A stretch of DNA of 38,113 nucleotides from Chara braunii (GCA_003427395.1 BFEA01000005.1:3327259-3365371); one strand, 5' to 3'. Shown: positions 11,170 to 22,271, counted from the stretch's first letter. Notes: generated from the letters alone by a model not told the origin. Made by a program: numbers and translations.

Positions 11170-11189
11170 AGGGGAGTACCCATGCTGTT

Positions 11190-11503
11190 GTCGTAGTCGG
11201 ACGGAGGCCGTAAGGAAGAGGAAGAGGCCAGGGCCAAGGGGGGCAGACCTCTGGTCATCGAGGGCAGGGCGGCCAGGGGGTTGGCGGCAGGGGAAACCGC
11301 CAAGCGGGAGACAGGGGTCAAGGTCCCCCATCTAACCACCCTCATTCAAATTGGTCACCTCCCAAAACGGGTGGTGGGCACCCTGGTCGAACTGAGGGCC
11401 GACCGTGGGAATCGTTGGGCCTTGAGCAGACAGACTGGCAAAAGAGGTAGACGGGGGTCAATGCGTTTTCTACGGCGACCCTAGGCATATCATAAAATGT
11501 TGC
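11190..11503 (+). pseudogene. Element C nucleocapsid: Gly/Arg tail and zinc knuckle with one Cys lost
   Basis: A Gly/Arg/Gln-rich stretch (11200-11330) resembles RGG-type RNA-binding tails. Codons 11462-11503 then read C-VF-Y-GDPR-H-IIKC-C, a CCHC knuckle in which the second zinc ligand is Tyr (TAC) instead of Cys (TGC). Element B retains that Cys but has lost the fourth ligand. The knuckle is in a different frame from the adjoining gag pieces. Confidence 0.6.
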
Positions 11504-11789
11504 CCAAAATATAGGAGCGTTCGACGAGCTGCTGCTGAGGCAGCAAAAGGCAACCGTCGGTAGAGGTAGCAACTGCCCTTACCTCTAGGCCATGTGGAGA
11601 TGAGTGCACGCGCCAAATAAAACTCCCACTCCACGTGTGCCTACGGCAGAGGTTGCTGGCCAGCGTCTAGTTAGCTGTCCAGAGATTGCTTGTGTTAGGG
11701 TCTCTCTAGGTGCTTCCCTCACAGGCCTAGCAGAAGAGTGCCAACCTGGGCCAAGATGAAGAGAGAAGGAAAAGGGCAACTGTTGTTAG

Positions 11790-11878
11790 CAGATGTAGAG
11801 GTCTTTAGAGGAAGAGTAGAGGCCCTTATAAACAGTGGGGCTACCCGCAGCTATATTAGCCGAAAAGCGTAGAAGAAG
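11790..11878 (+). pseudogene. Element C protease, active-site Asp changed to Asn
   Basis: The frame reads VEVFRGRVEALINSGATRSY, the segment around the active site of a retropepsin. The catalytic triad should be Asp-Ser/Thr-Gly; here the codon is AAC (Asn), while element B has DSGAT at the same place. Retropepsins need this Asp, so the protease is dead. An in-frame stop follows a few codons later (near 11870). Confidence 0.7.
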
Positions 11879-13120
11879 TTGAAGCTCAACTTGAAAGTCC
11901 AAAAGTTCGAAGAGCTCTCAGTCAGCATCCCCGCAGCCAATCGCACCATGCGAATCGAGGATTACGTCGAGGGAGTCCAGGTGTACTTTCGCCTAGAGGC
12001 AGATGGGAAGGTAGAGAGAGTTCTCCATTCCCTGACTCTCCTCCTCGAGGATAAACTCGCGTTTGATATGGTCTTAGGAATGGATTGGGGAGAGGCACTA
12101 GGAGCCACACTGCATTTGAGTGCGCATGAGTGTAGGCTTCCTAGTCCTTCAGGTGGTGTCAAGACGACCCACATGTTCCATATGTCAGGAGTTAACAACT
12201 CCTTAGCACATTGCTGTCTTAGTGCTCCTGCATTTGCGCGATTAGTCAAGAAGGAGCAATTAGAAGAGCAGGTCTTTGTAGCCTATGTTAGGCCACTTAC
12301 CGAGCCTAAGAAAGAAGAACCAACCAACCCCATTATTGCCAAGCTGCTGGAAGAGTACGGAGATCTGTTAGAGGCTCTTTCAGGAGTAGTACCGCGTCTC
12401 ATCCAGCACCACATTGAGATAGAGCCTGGCAATAAAACTCCCAAAGGAGCAGTTTATATGATGTCTCCTAAAGAGTTAGAGGAGCTTCACAAGCAAGTAG
12501 ACGAGCTCCTCAAGAAGGGTTGGATTAGGCCCACTTCGTCTCGATTTGGAGCACCTGTGCTTTTTGCCCCCAAGAAAAAGGGAGAGTTAAGAATGTGTAT
12601 CCACTACAAGGGTCTCAACGTTGTTACAGTCAAGAACGCAGAACCACTGCCCCAAATAGATGATCTGTTGGATCGGGTGCAAGGATGAAAGTACTTCTCC
12701 AAGATAGATTTGAAGTCAGGGTACCATCAGATCGAGGTTTACCTTGATGATCAAAACAAAACAGTGTTCATGACTAGATACAGGCATTATGAGTTTATAG
12801 TCATGCCCTTTGGACTAACCAATGCACCGGCCACTTTCCAGCGTTGTATGAACGATTTGTTTAGGCCGTGTTTAAATAGATTTGTAGTCGTTTATCTAGA
12901 TGATACCTTAGTTTCTAGTAAGACCCTCCAGGAGCATGAGGCTCATCCGAGGCAGATCTTGGAGAGAGGCAGACTTCAAGATCAACGGGAAGAAGTGTGA
13001 GTGGGTCACAACTGAAATCCTGTACTTGGGTCACGTCTTGGATGGTGATGGCATAAAACCAGAGGACTGCAAAATCGCAACGATTCAAGACTGGTCAACT
13101 CCTCGTACACTCACAGAGTA
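11879..13120 (+). pseudogene. Element C reverse transcriptase
   Basis: The 11879-12688 frame carries the protease-RT linker (VLGMDWGEALGA) and RT start: GAVYMMSPKELEELHKQVDE, KKGWIRPTSSRFGAPVLFAP, LRMCIHYKGLNVVTVKNAEP. A TGA at 12686 interrupts just before [17 protein letters not shown]. The next frame (from 12710) holds [20 protein letters not shown] and the catalytic YLDD (near 12890), followed by Thr-Leu-Val where Ile-Leu-Ile is usual. The thumb (LYLGHVLDGDGIKPEDCK) is in a further frame and stops at 13119-13121. RT would copy element RNA to cDNA. All core motifs remain legible across three frames. Confidence 0.85.
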
Positions 13121-13121
13121 G

Positions 13122-13850
13122 AGATCGTTCTTAGGACTGACCAACTATTATAGGAAGTTCGTTAGAAACTTCTCTGCTGTCGTTGCTCCCCTTCGCAGAC
13201 TGCTAAGGAAAGAAGCGATCTGGAAGTGGGACCAAGACTACACGTTGGCCGTAAAGAAATTGAAACGGGCCTTGATAGAGTACCCAGTCCTCAAGGTAGC
13301 TGATCCATCCTTACCTTTTGTCGTTACTACTGATGCGAGTCTGTACGGTATTGGTGTTGTTCTACAGCAAGATGATGGCAATAGATAAAGAAAGAAGCAA
13401 TCTGGAAGTGGGACCAAGACTGCACGTCGGCCCTAAAGAAATTGAAACAGGCCTTGATAGAGTACCCAGTCCTCAAGGTAGCTGATCCATCCTTACCTTT
13501 TGTCGTTACTACTGATGCGAGTCAGTACAGTATTGGTGATGTTCTGCAACAAGATGATGGCAATGACTATAGACCCGTAGAGTTCATGTCTACTAGGTTG
13601 CCTTCAGAAAAGGTAGCAACCTCTACTTATGAGAGGGAACTCTACGCTCTTCGGCAAGTCTTAGACCACAGGAGACATTATTTGCTTGGGAGACACTTCA
13701 AAGTTTATTCAGACCACGAGACACTTAGGTGGCTTAAGACTAGATCAGTTTGACTTTGAGCTCCAACCCGTTAAAGGAAAGTACAACGTGGTTGCAATCA
13801 ACTACCTTGGAGCTATAGTTCACTATCTCGATATAGGAACCAACCTACAA
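13122..13850 (+). pseudogene. Element C RNase H region with internal duplication
   Basis: After the RT thumb, the connection segment (SFLGLTNYYRKFVRNFSAVV) leads to RNase H words VLKVADPSLPFVVTTDAS, VATSTYERELYALRQ, HYLLGRHFKVYSDHETLRWL. The segment around LKVADPSLPFVVTTD is present twice because of a 182-bp tandem duplication (13208-13389, 13390-13571); 182 is not divisible by three, so the duplication shifts the frame. A second shift follows LRWLKTRS. RNase H would degrade the RNA strand during cDNA synthesis. Element B lacks the duplication. Confidence 0.8.
13208..13571 (+). repeat. 182-bp tandem duplication inside element C pol
   Basis: Both copies begin with GAAAGAAGC(G/A)ATCTGGAAGT and run through CCATCCTTACCTTTTGTCGT to GATGATGGCAAT. 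They differ at a modest number of positions, so the duplication is not recent relative to the decay of the element. Confidence 0.9.
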
Positions 13851-13859
13851 CAAAAAGTT

Positions 13860-14750
13860 AGAGATACGTATGTTCAAGACCCTATCTAGAGTGATCTCCT
13901 TAAGAGAGTGAAGGAGCCTCCAAAGAGTCAACCTGACTATCGCATCACAAACATGTTATTGTTTGAGAAGACAGACGTCGCAGATCAGCTATGCATCCCT
14001 AATAGCCAAGAGATCCGAAGTCTGATCTTAGGCCAATGTCACGATACAGAAGCGCACTTTGGTTGGCAAAAGACATTACCCAACCTCACTCGTGCCTACG
14101 TGGCCTGACATGAAAGTTGACTGCATAGAGTACGTGTGCGGTTGCAAAGTGTGCCAGCACAACAAAACTACCACGCGAGACCCATTAAGTCTTCTCAGAC
14201 CCTTGCCTATTCCTTCAGGACCCGAAGAGTCAGTGTCCATCGACTTTATGGATGCTAGGGTTAGGAGTAGGCATGGCAAGAGCCAAGTCATGATTATAGT
14301 TAATCGCTTTAGCAAATATGCAGTTTTCGTTCCTTTGCCCTTCGAGGCACGTACTGAGTTAGTGATAAAAAAAAAATTTGATTCCTGGGTTAGTGAGCAT
14401 TGTGTTCCGCTATCCATACTTAGCGATTGGGATACATGGTTTACTAGCCAGCATTGGTAGGAACTTATGCGAGTTTATGGCTGAAAGTTCTTGATGTCAT
14501 CTGGCCAACATCCAGAGACTAGCTGTTAGACTGAACAGATGAATAAGATCCTGCAGCAGATACACACGATGTATATTAGACCTAATCAGATTAACTGGGA
14601 TGAGATGCTCCCTAAAGTAGCTAGTGCTTACAATAACAGTGTCCATCTAGCTACTTGTTGCACTCCTAATGAGTTGCACAAGTCCTTTAGACCACGCAGG
14701 CCGTTTGAAGGACTGAATCGAGATCAGATACAGAGACTGCCACTCAAAAT
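13860..14750 (+). pseudogene. Element C integrase, zinc-binding and catalytic domains
   Basis: The His half of the HHCC domain is legible in 13908-14108 (GQCHDTEAHFGWQKT), and the Cys half (CIEYVCGCKVCQHNKTT) in the overlapping frame 14059-14460. The catalytic core follows: first Asp in SIDFMDA, second Asp in LSDWDTWF (normally Asp-Arg-Asp), then a TAG at 14458-14460. The Glu-bearing segment (TEQMNKILQQ) is readable from 14539 after further stops. The C-terminal part (NQINWDEMLPKVASAYNNSV) continues to a frameshift near 14770. Integrase joins the cDNA to the chromosome. The domain is split over at least three frames. Confidence 0.8.
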
Positions 14751-15367
14751 TGGGGAGTTTGCCCTACAACATGAGAGAGATCGCAACAGTGACCGACAAT
14801 CTAGGAAAGGCTCAACACAAGATGATCGAGCAAGCCAATCAGCATCGTCGGCCATCGCAATTCCAAGTAGGTGGCTTAGTCTGGGTCAAGTCCGAGGAGC
14901 TCGCATCAAAAGAGGACATCTTAGAAAAGTTGTTACTCACATATAGGGGACCGTGGCCTGTCCTAGAAGTGAAGGGCGGAGAGGACAGACCTTTTCACAC
15001 GGTAGAGATACCGCCACACCTCCACACATACCCAGTCTTCCATGCTTCAAAGTTGTTACCTTGTCTCACCAGACAACAATTTCCGTCACGCAAATCAATG
15101 ATTCTGCCGGATATGGATGGCACATATGATCTAGATCGCCTTGTGGAAGAGGATGTATTCAGGACCGGGGGTAGAGGTCGTCCACAAAAGCAATACAAAG
15201 TCAGGTTTGCTTATCGGGAACCGAAGAACGACCGCTGGTTCACAAGGACCGAACTCTTAGAGACCACTCCTGACATATCCCATGCCTACAATAGGGGAAA
15301 AAGGTACAGGTCCTATCTTGCACTGAAGTATTCTTGGAAGACCTCGAATTTAGGCCGGCGGGAGTGA
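14750..15367 (+). pseudogene. Element C integrase C-terminus with chromodomain
   Basis: This 205-residue open frame has the GPY-like module (YRGPWPVLEVKGGEDRPFHT, residues ~65-85; YPVFHASKLLPC ~97-108) followed by a chromodomain: YDLDRLVEEDVFRTGGRGRP (~128-148), YKVRFAYREPKNDRWFTRTE (~151-171), ending in LLETTPDISHAY. In chromoviruses this module directs integration toward particular chromatin. The three-strand-plus-helix layout with Tyr/Trp aromatic positions is kept. It is the best preserved segment of element C and ends four bases into the LTR. Confidence 0.85.
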
Positions 15368-16313
15368 AACGGTTTTCACGTATTACGGTGACAGATGCAG
15401 TGCCCAGGGCTCGATCCCTATAACTCCCCCTTACCCATGTACAATACCTGTTGACCCGTGTGTATTTGAACCCGCGACCTGTGTCCTGAAAGTCGTATGT
15501 TCAACTGTTGTATATAGTGCGATCGTCGGGTCTTGAATTGTAGGTCTTAGTTTTAGTAGTCGTAGGGTCAGCATAGGTCGTAGCTGCTACAGTTTCAAAA
15601 GGTCAAGTCCACGACCTTCCGAAAGTTCTAAGAACTGGCTCTTGTAGGTCCTAGGGGTCAGTTAGCAGGCTGAGTCCGCGAGGGGCAATCCCGATACAGT
15701 TAGCAAAGGGCAACAGTCTCAGTCCTACCTAGCCTATTCAGCGGTACCCAGTCCTGGGTCGCACTTAGTCAGCAAGTACCATGTGGGACTGTGTGCATCT
15801 CGAGCCCGGGGTCCAAGAGCAGACCTACGACAATCCAATGTATAAATAAAGAGGCAGCGTTAAGTCATTCATTCATTCTGCCTGTGAGCCATGCGAAAGC
15901 GCTATTGGAGCGTCTTGTGCTACGGAGGTTTGCAAGTGCCCGGGGAGGAAAACGGCTAAGAGGAGAAAGACGCGGCCATAGCCGCAAGTTAGTGGAAGGA
16001 GGTAGACGACATCCATAGCTGCCAATTAGGAGGTTAGTCTGTGTGTATGTGTAGAGTGTGTGAGTGTGAGTGTGTGGGACATCCAGGGTGATCCAAGAGT
16101 GTGTGCGTCTGTGTGAATCAGTTGTCGGGGGATACAATCGATCGAGTGGGAATCTTTGTTTGGCGCCCAGCGCCATAGCCATTTCAAGACAAGTTTGAGT
16201 CTAAGTTGTGTTCCTGGCCTCGCTTATCTTTGAGCTTTGTGTGGGCCAGTTTGATCGTCATCTATTTGTATGCACGTTGAAGCAAGTTTTGAGACAAGTC
16301 TGATTGCAGCAAG
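15364..16313 (+). mobile_element. Element C 3' LTR
   Basis: The LTR starts at TGAAACGG, just after the purine-rich GGCGGGAG that probably served as polypurine tract. It aligns with the mirror LTR of element B (17133-18063) over its full length, by eye at about 80%. Both begin with a short palindrome (TGAAAC-GTTTCA type). The end near 16313 is where the two copies diverge. No 5' LTR partner exists in the window. Confidence 0.8.
15841..15848 (+). promoter_or_regulatory. TATA box of element C LTR
   Basis: TATAAATA followed by AAGAGGCAGCG is conserved at the equivalent position of the element B LTR (TATAAATC on the minus strand near 17560), which supports a retained promoter function in the family. 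Confidence 0.6.
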
Positions 16314-16475
16314 ATCGATCAATCAATCAATCAATTTAGCAATCAACTAATCAATCAATCAATCGACCATTCAATCAATCGACCGAGCAATCAATCAATC
16401 AATCAATCGACCAATCGACCAATCAATCAATCAATCGCTCCATCGATTGATCAACCAATGGATCGATCAATGAAT
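16314..16475. repeat. AATC/GATC tetranucleotide microsatellite
   Basis: Irregular tandem AATC with interspersed GACC and GATC words starts at the end of the element C LTR. It sits in the spacer between the two inverted elements. Confidence 0.85.
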
Positions 16476-17132
16476 ACTACAAGTTTATTGCCAAAGCAGG
16501 GTTGGGGTAGATCAATCATTACACTGATTGATAGATCAAACGATTTACCAAGATCAAACCGCATATGAATTGATCTGCTGGTTCACTTACTCATCGATCA
16601 TAACGTACATCTATCGCCAAATGATCAATCAACCTTCTGCTTTACGGGGCCTTTTGATTTAGTTTTGATTGACTGCAGAGTTGCATCCTAAGCATCAGAT
16701 TATATACATGGTTCAAAGTTCAAACCATAAGACAGATTCTACCACAACCTTCATCCTGCACTGGAACCAACCCCCACAAGTCATCCTTACCTATAAAACA
16801 AAACAGAATGTGTATGTGACTTAACACCATTATCGTCCTCTTAGACTGCCTCCCCTATTAACAATCTCTATGGCATGGCATACTTCTCGTCTCCTTTTCC
16901 TTTTTCGTTTTTCTTTTTTTTGCCCCTTTTTTTTTTAAAGGTTAATCGAAACTCAATCACATTGTACTTGCCTCGTTCATTTGAGCTACCGGCTCTGTGT
17001 GGTTAGTTTCCTGCATTTGTTTCTCTTACATACCACAGGTAGTTCCAACTATTACCACAATGTTTATTTACCACATATTTAATTTTTATTAGTAATTATT
17101 ACCACATTTAATTTCTATTACCAAATTGTCGA
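16476..17132. other. Central spacer between inverted elements
   Basis: AT-rich DNA with no coding sequence. It contains a T-run near 16910-16935 and repeated ATTACCACA words at 17050-17120. It forms the loop of the large inverted repeat. Confidence 0.6.
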
Positions 17133-18063
17133 CTTACTGCGATCGGACTTGTCTTCTTCGATACTCAGCATGCATGCAAATAGATGACGATCAAGCTGGC
17201 GACTTGCACCCACACAAAGCTCAAAGATAACAAAGCCAAGAACACGGTTTAGATTCAAACTTGTCTCGATCGGCCACTCTCAGCAACTTGTTCGCACACA
17301 CACCCTGGATGTCCCTGGATGTCCCGCCACTCATACACAGAACACATGTACACACACACACACACTAACTAACATGCTAACTGACAGCTATGGTTGTCGC
17401 CATCTACCTATTACTAACACAAGCGGCTATGGCCACGTCTTCCCCCTCTTAGCCTACTTCTCCGACGGGCACCTGCAGACCTTCGTACACAGGACGCTCC
17501 GATAGCGCTTCCCCACGACTCATAGGCAGAATGAATGAGTGACTTGACGCTGCCTCTTGATTTATACTTCGGATTGTCAAAGGTCTACCCTTGGACCCCG
17601 GGCCCAGGGCGCACACAGTCCCAAATGGTACTTGCTAACTTGACAAACTGCGACCGGGACTGGGTACCGCTGACTGGGTTGAGTTAGACTGCCCACTTGC
17701 CCACTTGCCTACTTGCCTACGGACTGCTAGCTAGGACTCACGAGGGGGCAGAGCAGACTCATCTAGAAAGTCCTAATCTATCCTACATGACCCTTTGGCA
17801 CTGTAGCAGCTACGACCAACATTGACCTTTCGAAACTGCAGCAGCTACGACCGGACCTACTCTAAGACCACTACCCTACACGTTAATAGATCGAGACCCC
17901 GTGACCTACATATGTACAATAGCCTCAAACAGACGACTTTCAGGGACAGGTCGCGGGTTCGAACACACACAAGGGTCAACATATATTGTACACGGGTACC
18001 GGGGAGGTCTAGGATGAAGTCTTGGCTGCTGCAAACTGTCGTGCGACAGGTGAAACCGTTTCA
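17133..18063 (-). mobile_element. Element B 3' LTR
   Basis: On the minus strand the LTR starts at 18063 with TGAAACGGTTTCACC, next to the same GGCGGGAG purine tract as element C, and contains two small hairpins at its start (TGAAAC-G-GTTTCA, CTGTCG-CA-CGACAG). The TATA box lies near 17560. It ends near 17133, where similarity to the element C LTR stops. Confidence 0.8.
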
Positions 18064-18109
18064 CTCCCGCCGGCCTAAATTCGAGGTCCTCCGAGAATAA
18101 TTCAATCTA

Positions 18110-18893
18110 TAGCAAGACCTTTACCTTTCTTAGTTCTCTCGTAGGCACGAACTATGTCGGGAGCTGTCTCTAGAAGTTTTGTTCGTGTAAACCAGGGATC
18201 GTCCTCGGACTCTTGGTAGGAAAATCTGACTTTATACTGATTCTATGGATGACCTCTACCTCCTGTCCTTAATACATCGTCATCCACTATGCCGTCAATG
18301 TCGTACCTTACGTCCATATATGAAGGGATCATGGATCTTCTCGATGGGAACTGCATACTCGTAATGCAAGGCAACAACTTTGATGCATGGAAAACTGGGT
18401 AGGTGTGGAGGTATGCTGGAATGTCTATCGTGTAGGATGGTCCGTCGTCTCCACCTTTGACTTCTAGAACTGGCCACGGTCGTCTATACGCAGGCAACAG
18501 TTTCTACGAGATGTTATCCTCAGGAGTAAACTCTTTAGACTTGACCAAGACAAAGTCGCCTACTTGGAACGTCGACGGGCGACGATGCTTATTAGCTTGC
18601 TCTATCATTCTGCGTTGGGCCTTCCTGAGGTTCTCTACTACTTTTGCAATTTCTTTCTCGTGATGTAGCGAAAACTCCCTAGTACCGGGCGGTATCCTTT
18701 GAATCTGGTCCCGGTTCTGTCCCTGAAACGGTCTGCGGGGTCTAAAGAACTTGTGTAATTCGTTGGGAGTGCGACAAGTGGCTAAATGAACGTTGTTATT
18801 GTAAGCACTGGCTGGCTTTGGGAGCATCTTGTCCCAGTTGACTTGATCTGGTCTAATGTACATTCTAAAAACTTGTTGCAGGATCTTGTTCAT
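18110..18893 (-). pseudogene. Element B integrase C-terminus and chromodomain
   Basis: The frame 18504-18893 gives the integrase tail (MNKILQQVFRMYIRPDQVNW, YNNNVHLATCRTPNELHKFF), and the frame 18243-18497 the GPY-like module and chromodomain start (YPVFHASKLLPC, VRYDIDGIVDDDVLRTGGRG). A stop at the end of each frame and a shift between them disrupt the product. The Glu of the integrase triad is expected in the segment just before MNKILQQ. It matches the intact-looking 205-residue frame of element C segment by segment. Confidence 0.75.
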
Positions 18894-18989
18894 ATGTTCA
18901 ATCTAACCGTTAGTCTTTGGATGGCGGCCAGACAACAGCAACAACTTAAGACCGTATACTTTCATCAGTTTCTGCCAGTTCTGACTAGT

Positions 18990-19620
18990 GAACCTGGTGT
19001 CTCTGTCACTGACTATCGACCACGATAGACCATGCTCACTGACCCAATGACCAAATAATTTTCTATAACTAGATCAGTACGTGCCTCAGCAGGCAAAGGG
19101 ACAAAAACTGCATACTTGCTAAATCGATAAACTACAACCATGACTTGGCTTTTGCCATGCCTACTCTTGACCCCAGCATCCATGAAGTCAATAGACACAG
19201 AGTCCTGGGTCCTAATGGGATAGGCAAGGGTCTGAGAAGACCCAACGGGGCTCGCGTCGTAGTTTTATTGCGTTGGCATACCTTGCAACTACGCACACAC
19301 TCTATGCAGTCAGCTTTCATGCCAGGCCACGCGTAGGCACGTATAAGGTTGGCTAATGTCTTTTGTCAGCCGAAGTGACCTTATCCGTCGTGACATTCCC
19401 CTAAGATCAGAGAGCGGATCTCTCGCAGTTGGGAATGGACAGTCGATCCACGACGTTTGTCTTCTCAAACAATAACCCATTACTGGTGCAGTAGTTAGGT
19501 TCACTGGCTGGGTCCTCCTTGACTCTCTCGAGGAGGTCACTATAAATAGGGTCCTACGCATACACACCTATGACTTTTTCCTGTAAGTCTGATCCTATAT
19601 CCAGATAGTGAACTATAGCT
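18990..19620 (-). pseudogene. Element B integrase zinc-binding and catalytic core
   Basis: Three overlapping minus frames are needed: 19310-19567 (scrambled by frameshift over the His half), 19132-19320 with CIECVRSCKVCQRNKTTTRA (Cys half of HHCC), and 19013-19198 with SIDFMDAGVKSRHGKSQVMV and FSKYAVFVPLP (first catalytic Asp and following strand). The order and spacing are those of a Gypsy integrase. At least two frameshifts separate the parts. Confidence 0.75.
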
Positions 19621-19729
19621 CCAAAGTAGTCGGTTCTGCTACTAAGGGCGCCTGCAACCACATTATACTTCCCTTTGACTGGCTTGAGCTCGAAGTCAAA
19701 CTGATCTCTCTACAGCCCACCTAGTAAGC

Positions 19730-20662
19730 TTAGGTGTCATCTTGACCTGCGTCTTCAGCCACCTCAACGGCTCGTATTCTGAATAGACTTTGAAGTGTCC
19801 CAAGCAAGTAATGTCTCCAGTGGTCTAATGCTTGCCTGAGAGCGTACAGTTCCCTCTCATAGGTGGATGTCGCTACCTTCTTTGAAGGCAACCTAGTGAA
19901 CATGAACTCTACGGCTCTATACCCATTGCCATCATCTCGTTGTAAGACAACACCAATGTCATACCGACGTGCATCAGTAGTAACAACAAAGGGTAAAGAT
20001 GGGTCAGCTACCTTGAGGACAGGGTACTCTATCAAGACCCGCTTCAACTTTTGTAGGGTCGATGTACAATTTTGGTCCCACTTCCAGATTGCCTCTTTAT
20101 TTAGCAGTTTGCGAAGGGGAGCAGCGATTGCAGAGAAGTTCCTCACGAACATCTTATAATAATTCGCCAATCCTAAGAATGACCTGAATTTTGTGAGGGT
20201 ACGTGGGGTTGGCCAGTCTCTGATCGCTGTGATCTTGTTGTCCTTAGGCTTTATGCCATCACCATCTAAGACGTGGGACAAGTACAAACTCGTTGTCTTG
20301 GCCCATTCACACTTCTTTGCATTGATCCTGAAATCTGCTTCGTGCAACTTTTCCAAGATTTGCCTCAGATGAGCCTCGTGCTCCTCGAGGGTCTTGCTAA
20401 AAATCAAGATATCATATAAGTAAACAACTACAAACCTATCTAACCACGGCCTAAACAAATCGTTCATGCAACGTTGGAACGTGGCCGGTTCGTTGGTTAG
20501 TCCAAAGGGGATGACTATGAACTCATAATACCCATACCTAGTCCTGAACGTCGTTTTCAACTGGTCATCAGGGTGAACCTTTATCTGGTGGTACTCTGAC
20601 TTCAAATCTACCTTGGAGAAGTACTTGCAGCCCTGCACCCGATCGGGGCAGTGGTTTTGCAT
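19730..20662 (-). pseudogene. Element B reverse transcriptase-RNase H, catalytic YLDD changed to YLYD
   Basis: A long 310-residue frame contains [20 protein letters not shown] (residues ~14-33), [20 protein letters not shown] (~54-73), the RT catalytic box as VVVYLYDILIFSK (~77-89), the thumb (LYLSHVLDGDGIKPKDNK, ~126-143), and RNase H words (VLKVADPSLPFVVTTDAR, ~220; VATSTYERELYALRQALDHW, ~261). The second box residue is Tyr (TAT) in place of Asp, removing a metal-binding residue needed for polymerisation. The frame shifts after HYLLG. Thus the longest pol frame in the window encodes an RT that should be inactive. Confidence 0.85.
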
Positions 20663-20668
20663 TCTTTA

Positions 20669-21223
20669 CTATAACGGCGTTGAGACCCCTATAGTCAACG
20701 CATATTCTAAGCTCTCCCTCTTTCTTGGGGACAAAGAGAACAAGTGCTCCAAATGGAAACGAATAATCCAACCTTTCTCGAGGAGCTCATCTAACTGCTT
20801 GCGCAGCTCCTCTAACTCCTCAGGAGACATCCTATGAATTGCTCCTTTGGGAGTCTTACTGCCAGGCTCTATCTGAATGCAGTGTTGGATAGGATGCGAA
20901 ACTACTCCTGATGGGGCCTTTGATAGATCTGCGTACTCTTCCAACAACTTGGCAATAAGCGGGTCAATTGGTTCCTCTTTCTCAGGCTCAATGATTGGCC
21001 TACCATAGGACACAAAGACCTGCTCTTGTAACTGCTCCTTTTTCACTAGTCGCGGGAACACGGGAGCACTGAGACAGCAATGTGCCAGAGGGTTGTCTAC
21101 TCCTGACACATGGAACAAGCGGGCCATTTTGACACCACCTGACGGACTAGGATGTCTACACTCATGCTCTCTTAGATGCAGTGTGGCTCCTGGTGCCTCT
21201 CCCCTGTCCATTCCTAGGACCAT
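20669..21223 (-). pseudogene. Element B protease-RT linker and RT fingers
   Basis: The frame contains VLGMDRGEAPGATLHLREHE (start), LVKKEQLQEQVFVSYGRPII, and RT start words [29 protein letters not shown], then shifts frame where GAPVLF should follow; the continuation [20 protein letters not shown] is found in 20568-20771. It corresponds to 12070-12650 of element C. Confidence 0.75.
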
Positions 21224-21294
21224 ATCAAACGGGAGATTGTCCTCTACGAGGAGAGTCAGGAAATGGATAACTCTCTCTAGCTTCCCATCTTTCT

Positions 21295-21504
21295 CTAAAC
21301 AAGAGTACGCCTAGACTCCTCAACGTAATGCTTGATTCGCATCGTGTGATTGTCTGCGAGCATACTGACTATGGGTTCGTCTAGCTTCTGGACTTTCAAA
21401 TTCAGCTTCAGCTTCCTCAGCGCTCTACGACTAATGTAACTACGGGTGGCCCCACTATCTATAAGGGCCCCTACCTTGCCTCTGAAGACTTCTACATCTA
21501 CCAA
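21295..21504 (-). pseudogene. Element B protease fragment with intact DSGA
   Basis: A 69-residue frame reads VEVFRGKVGALIDSGATRSY near its start; the DSG catalytic motif of retropepsins is intact (residues ~16-18). It then gives LRKLKLNLKVQKLDEPIVSM. The frame ends prematurely after the segment equivalent to element C IEDYVEGVQ. The protease would cleave the Gag-Pol polyprotein. Confidence 0.7.
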
Positions 21505-21800
21505 GACTAGCTAGCCTTTTCCATCTTTCTTCATCTTGGCCCAGGCTGGCATCCTCTCCTTCAATTCTTTTGCTAGTCCTGTGAGCGAAGTGACTAGAGA
21601 GACCCTAACACAAGCAGTCGCTGGACAACTAACTAGACGCTGGCCAGCAACCTCCGCCATAGACACATGTGGGTTGGCAGTTTCTTCTTGGCGCGCGCAC
21701 TCATCTCCACATGGCCTAGGAGTAAGGGTAGTTGCTACCCCTACCGGCGGTTGCCTTTTGCTGACTCTGCAGCAGCTCGTCGGGCATCCCTATATTTTGG

Positions 21801-22190
21801 GCTGTACTTTATGATATGCCCAGGGTCATTGCAGTAAATGCACTAACCCACGTCTATCCTTCTGCAAGACTGTATGTTCCATCCGCAGCAATTCCCAGGG
21901 ATAGCCTTGAGGCAGACCAGCATGCCATTCACCCCACCTGGGAGGTGATCGATTAGCACGAGGATGGTTTAATGGGGGACCTTGACCCCTTTCTCCTTCT
22001 TGGCGGTTTCCCCTGCCGCCAACCCCCTGACCGCCCTGTCCTCGACCTGAGACCTCGCCCCCTTGGCCCCTGCCTCTCCCTCTTCCTTGCGGCCTCCCTC
22101 CGCCCACTACAGCAGCGTAGGTCCTCCACTGACCTCCTCGTCGAGGCCCCACTCAATCTCACTGTAGGGAACCTCCTCCGGACCACCCTC
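21801..22190 (-). pseudogene. Element B nucleocapsid: Gly/Arg tail and zinc knuckle
   Basis: The frame 21826-22152 is a Gly/Arg/Gln-rich RGG-like tail (GRGRGRGQGG). In another frame, 21801-21842 reads C-IY-C-NDPG-H-IIKY-S: a CCHC knuckle whose last zinc ligand is Ser (AGC) instead of Cys. A stop directly precedes the first Cys. The knuckle binds the RNA genome in related elements. Confidence 0.6.
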
Positions 22191-22271
22191 ATCCAACGTA
22201 AGAATTAGGTTATCTTTAGCCTTGACTTTACTGGTGATGGTCCGGCCTTTCCACTTGTCGAGGTCCTCGTG

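Larger units (their letters stand above)
10400..16313 (+). mobile_element. Element C: decayed Ty3/Gypsy chromovirus, 5'-truncated
   Basis: Gag, zinc knuckle, protease, RT, RNase H, integrase and chromodomain occur in standard Gypsy order on the plus strand, followed by a 3' LTR. Homology with element B begins near 10400 inside gag, so the 5' LTR, primer site and gag N-terminus are missing. Many stops and frameshifts, a protease Asp-to-Asn change, a lost zinc ligand and an internal 182-bp duplication show that it is dead. It lies tail to tail with element B, a member of the same family on the other strand. Confidence 0.9.

Noticed and set aside
17936-17960. tRNA-like GGTTCGAAC at 17936
   Set aside because: It lies in the element B LTR and the equivalent element C position carries a similar word; no tRNA fold around it.
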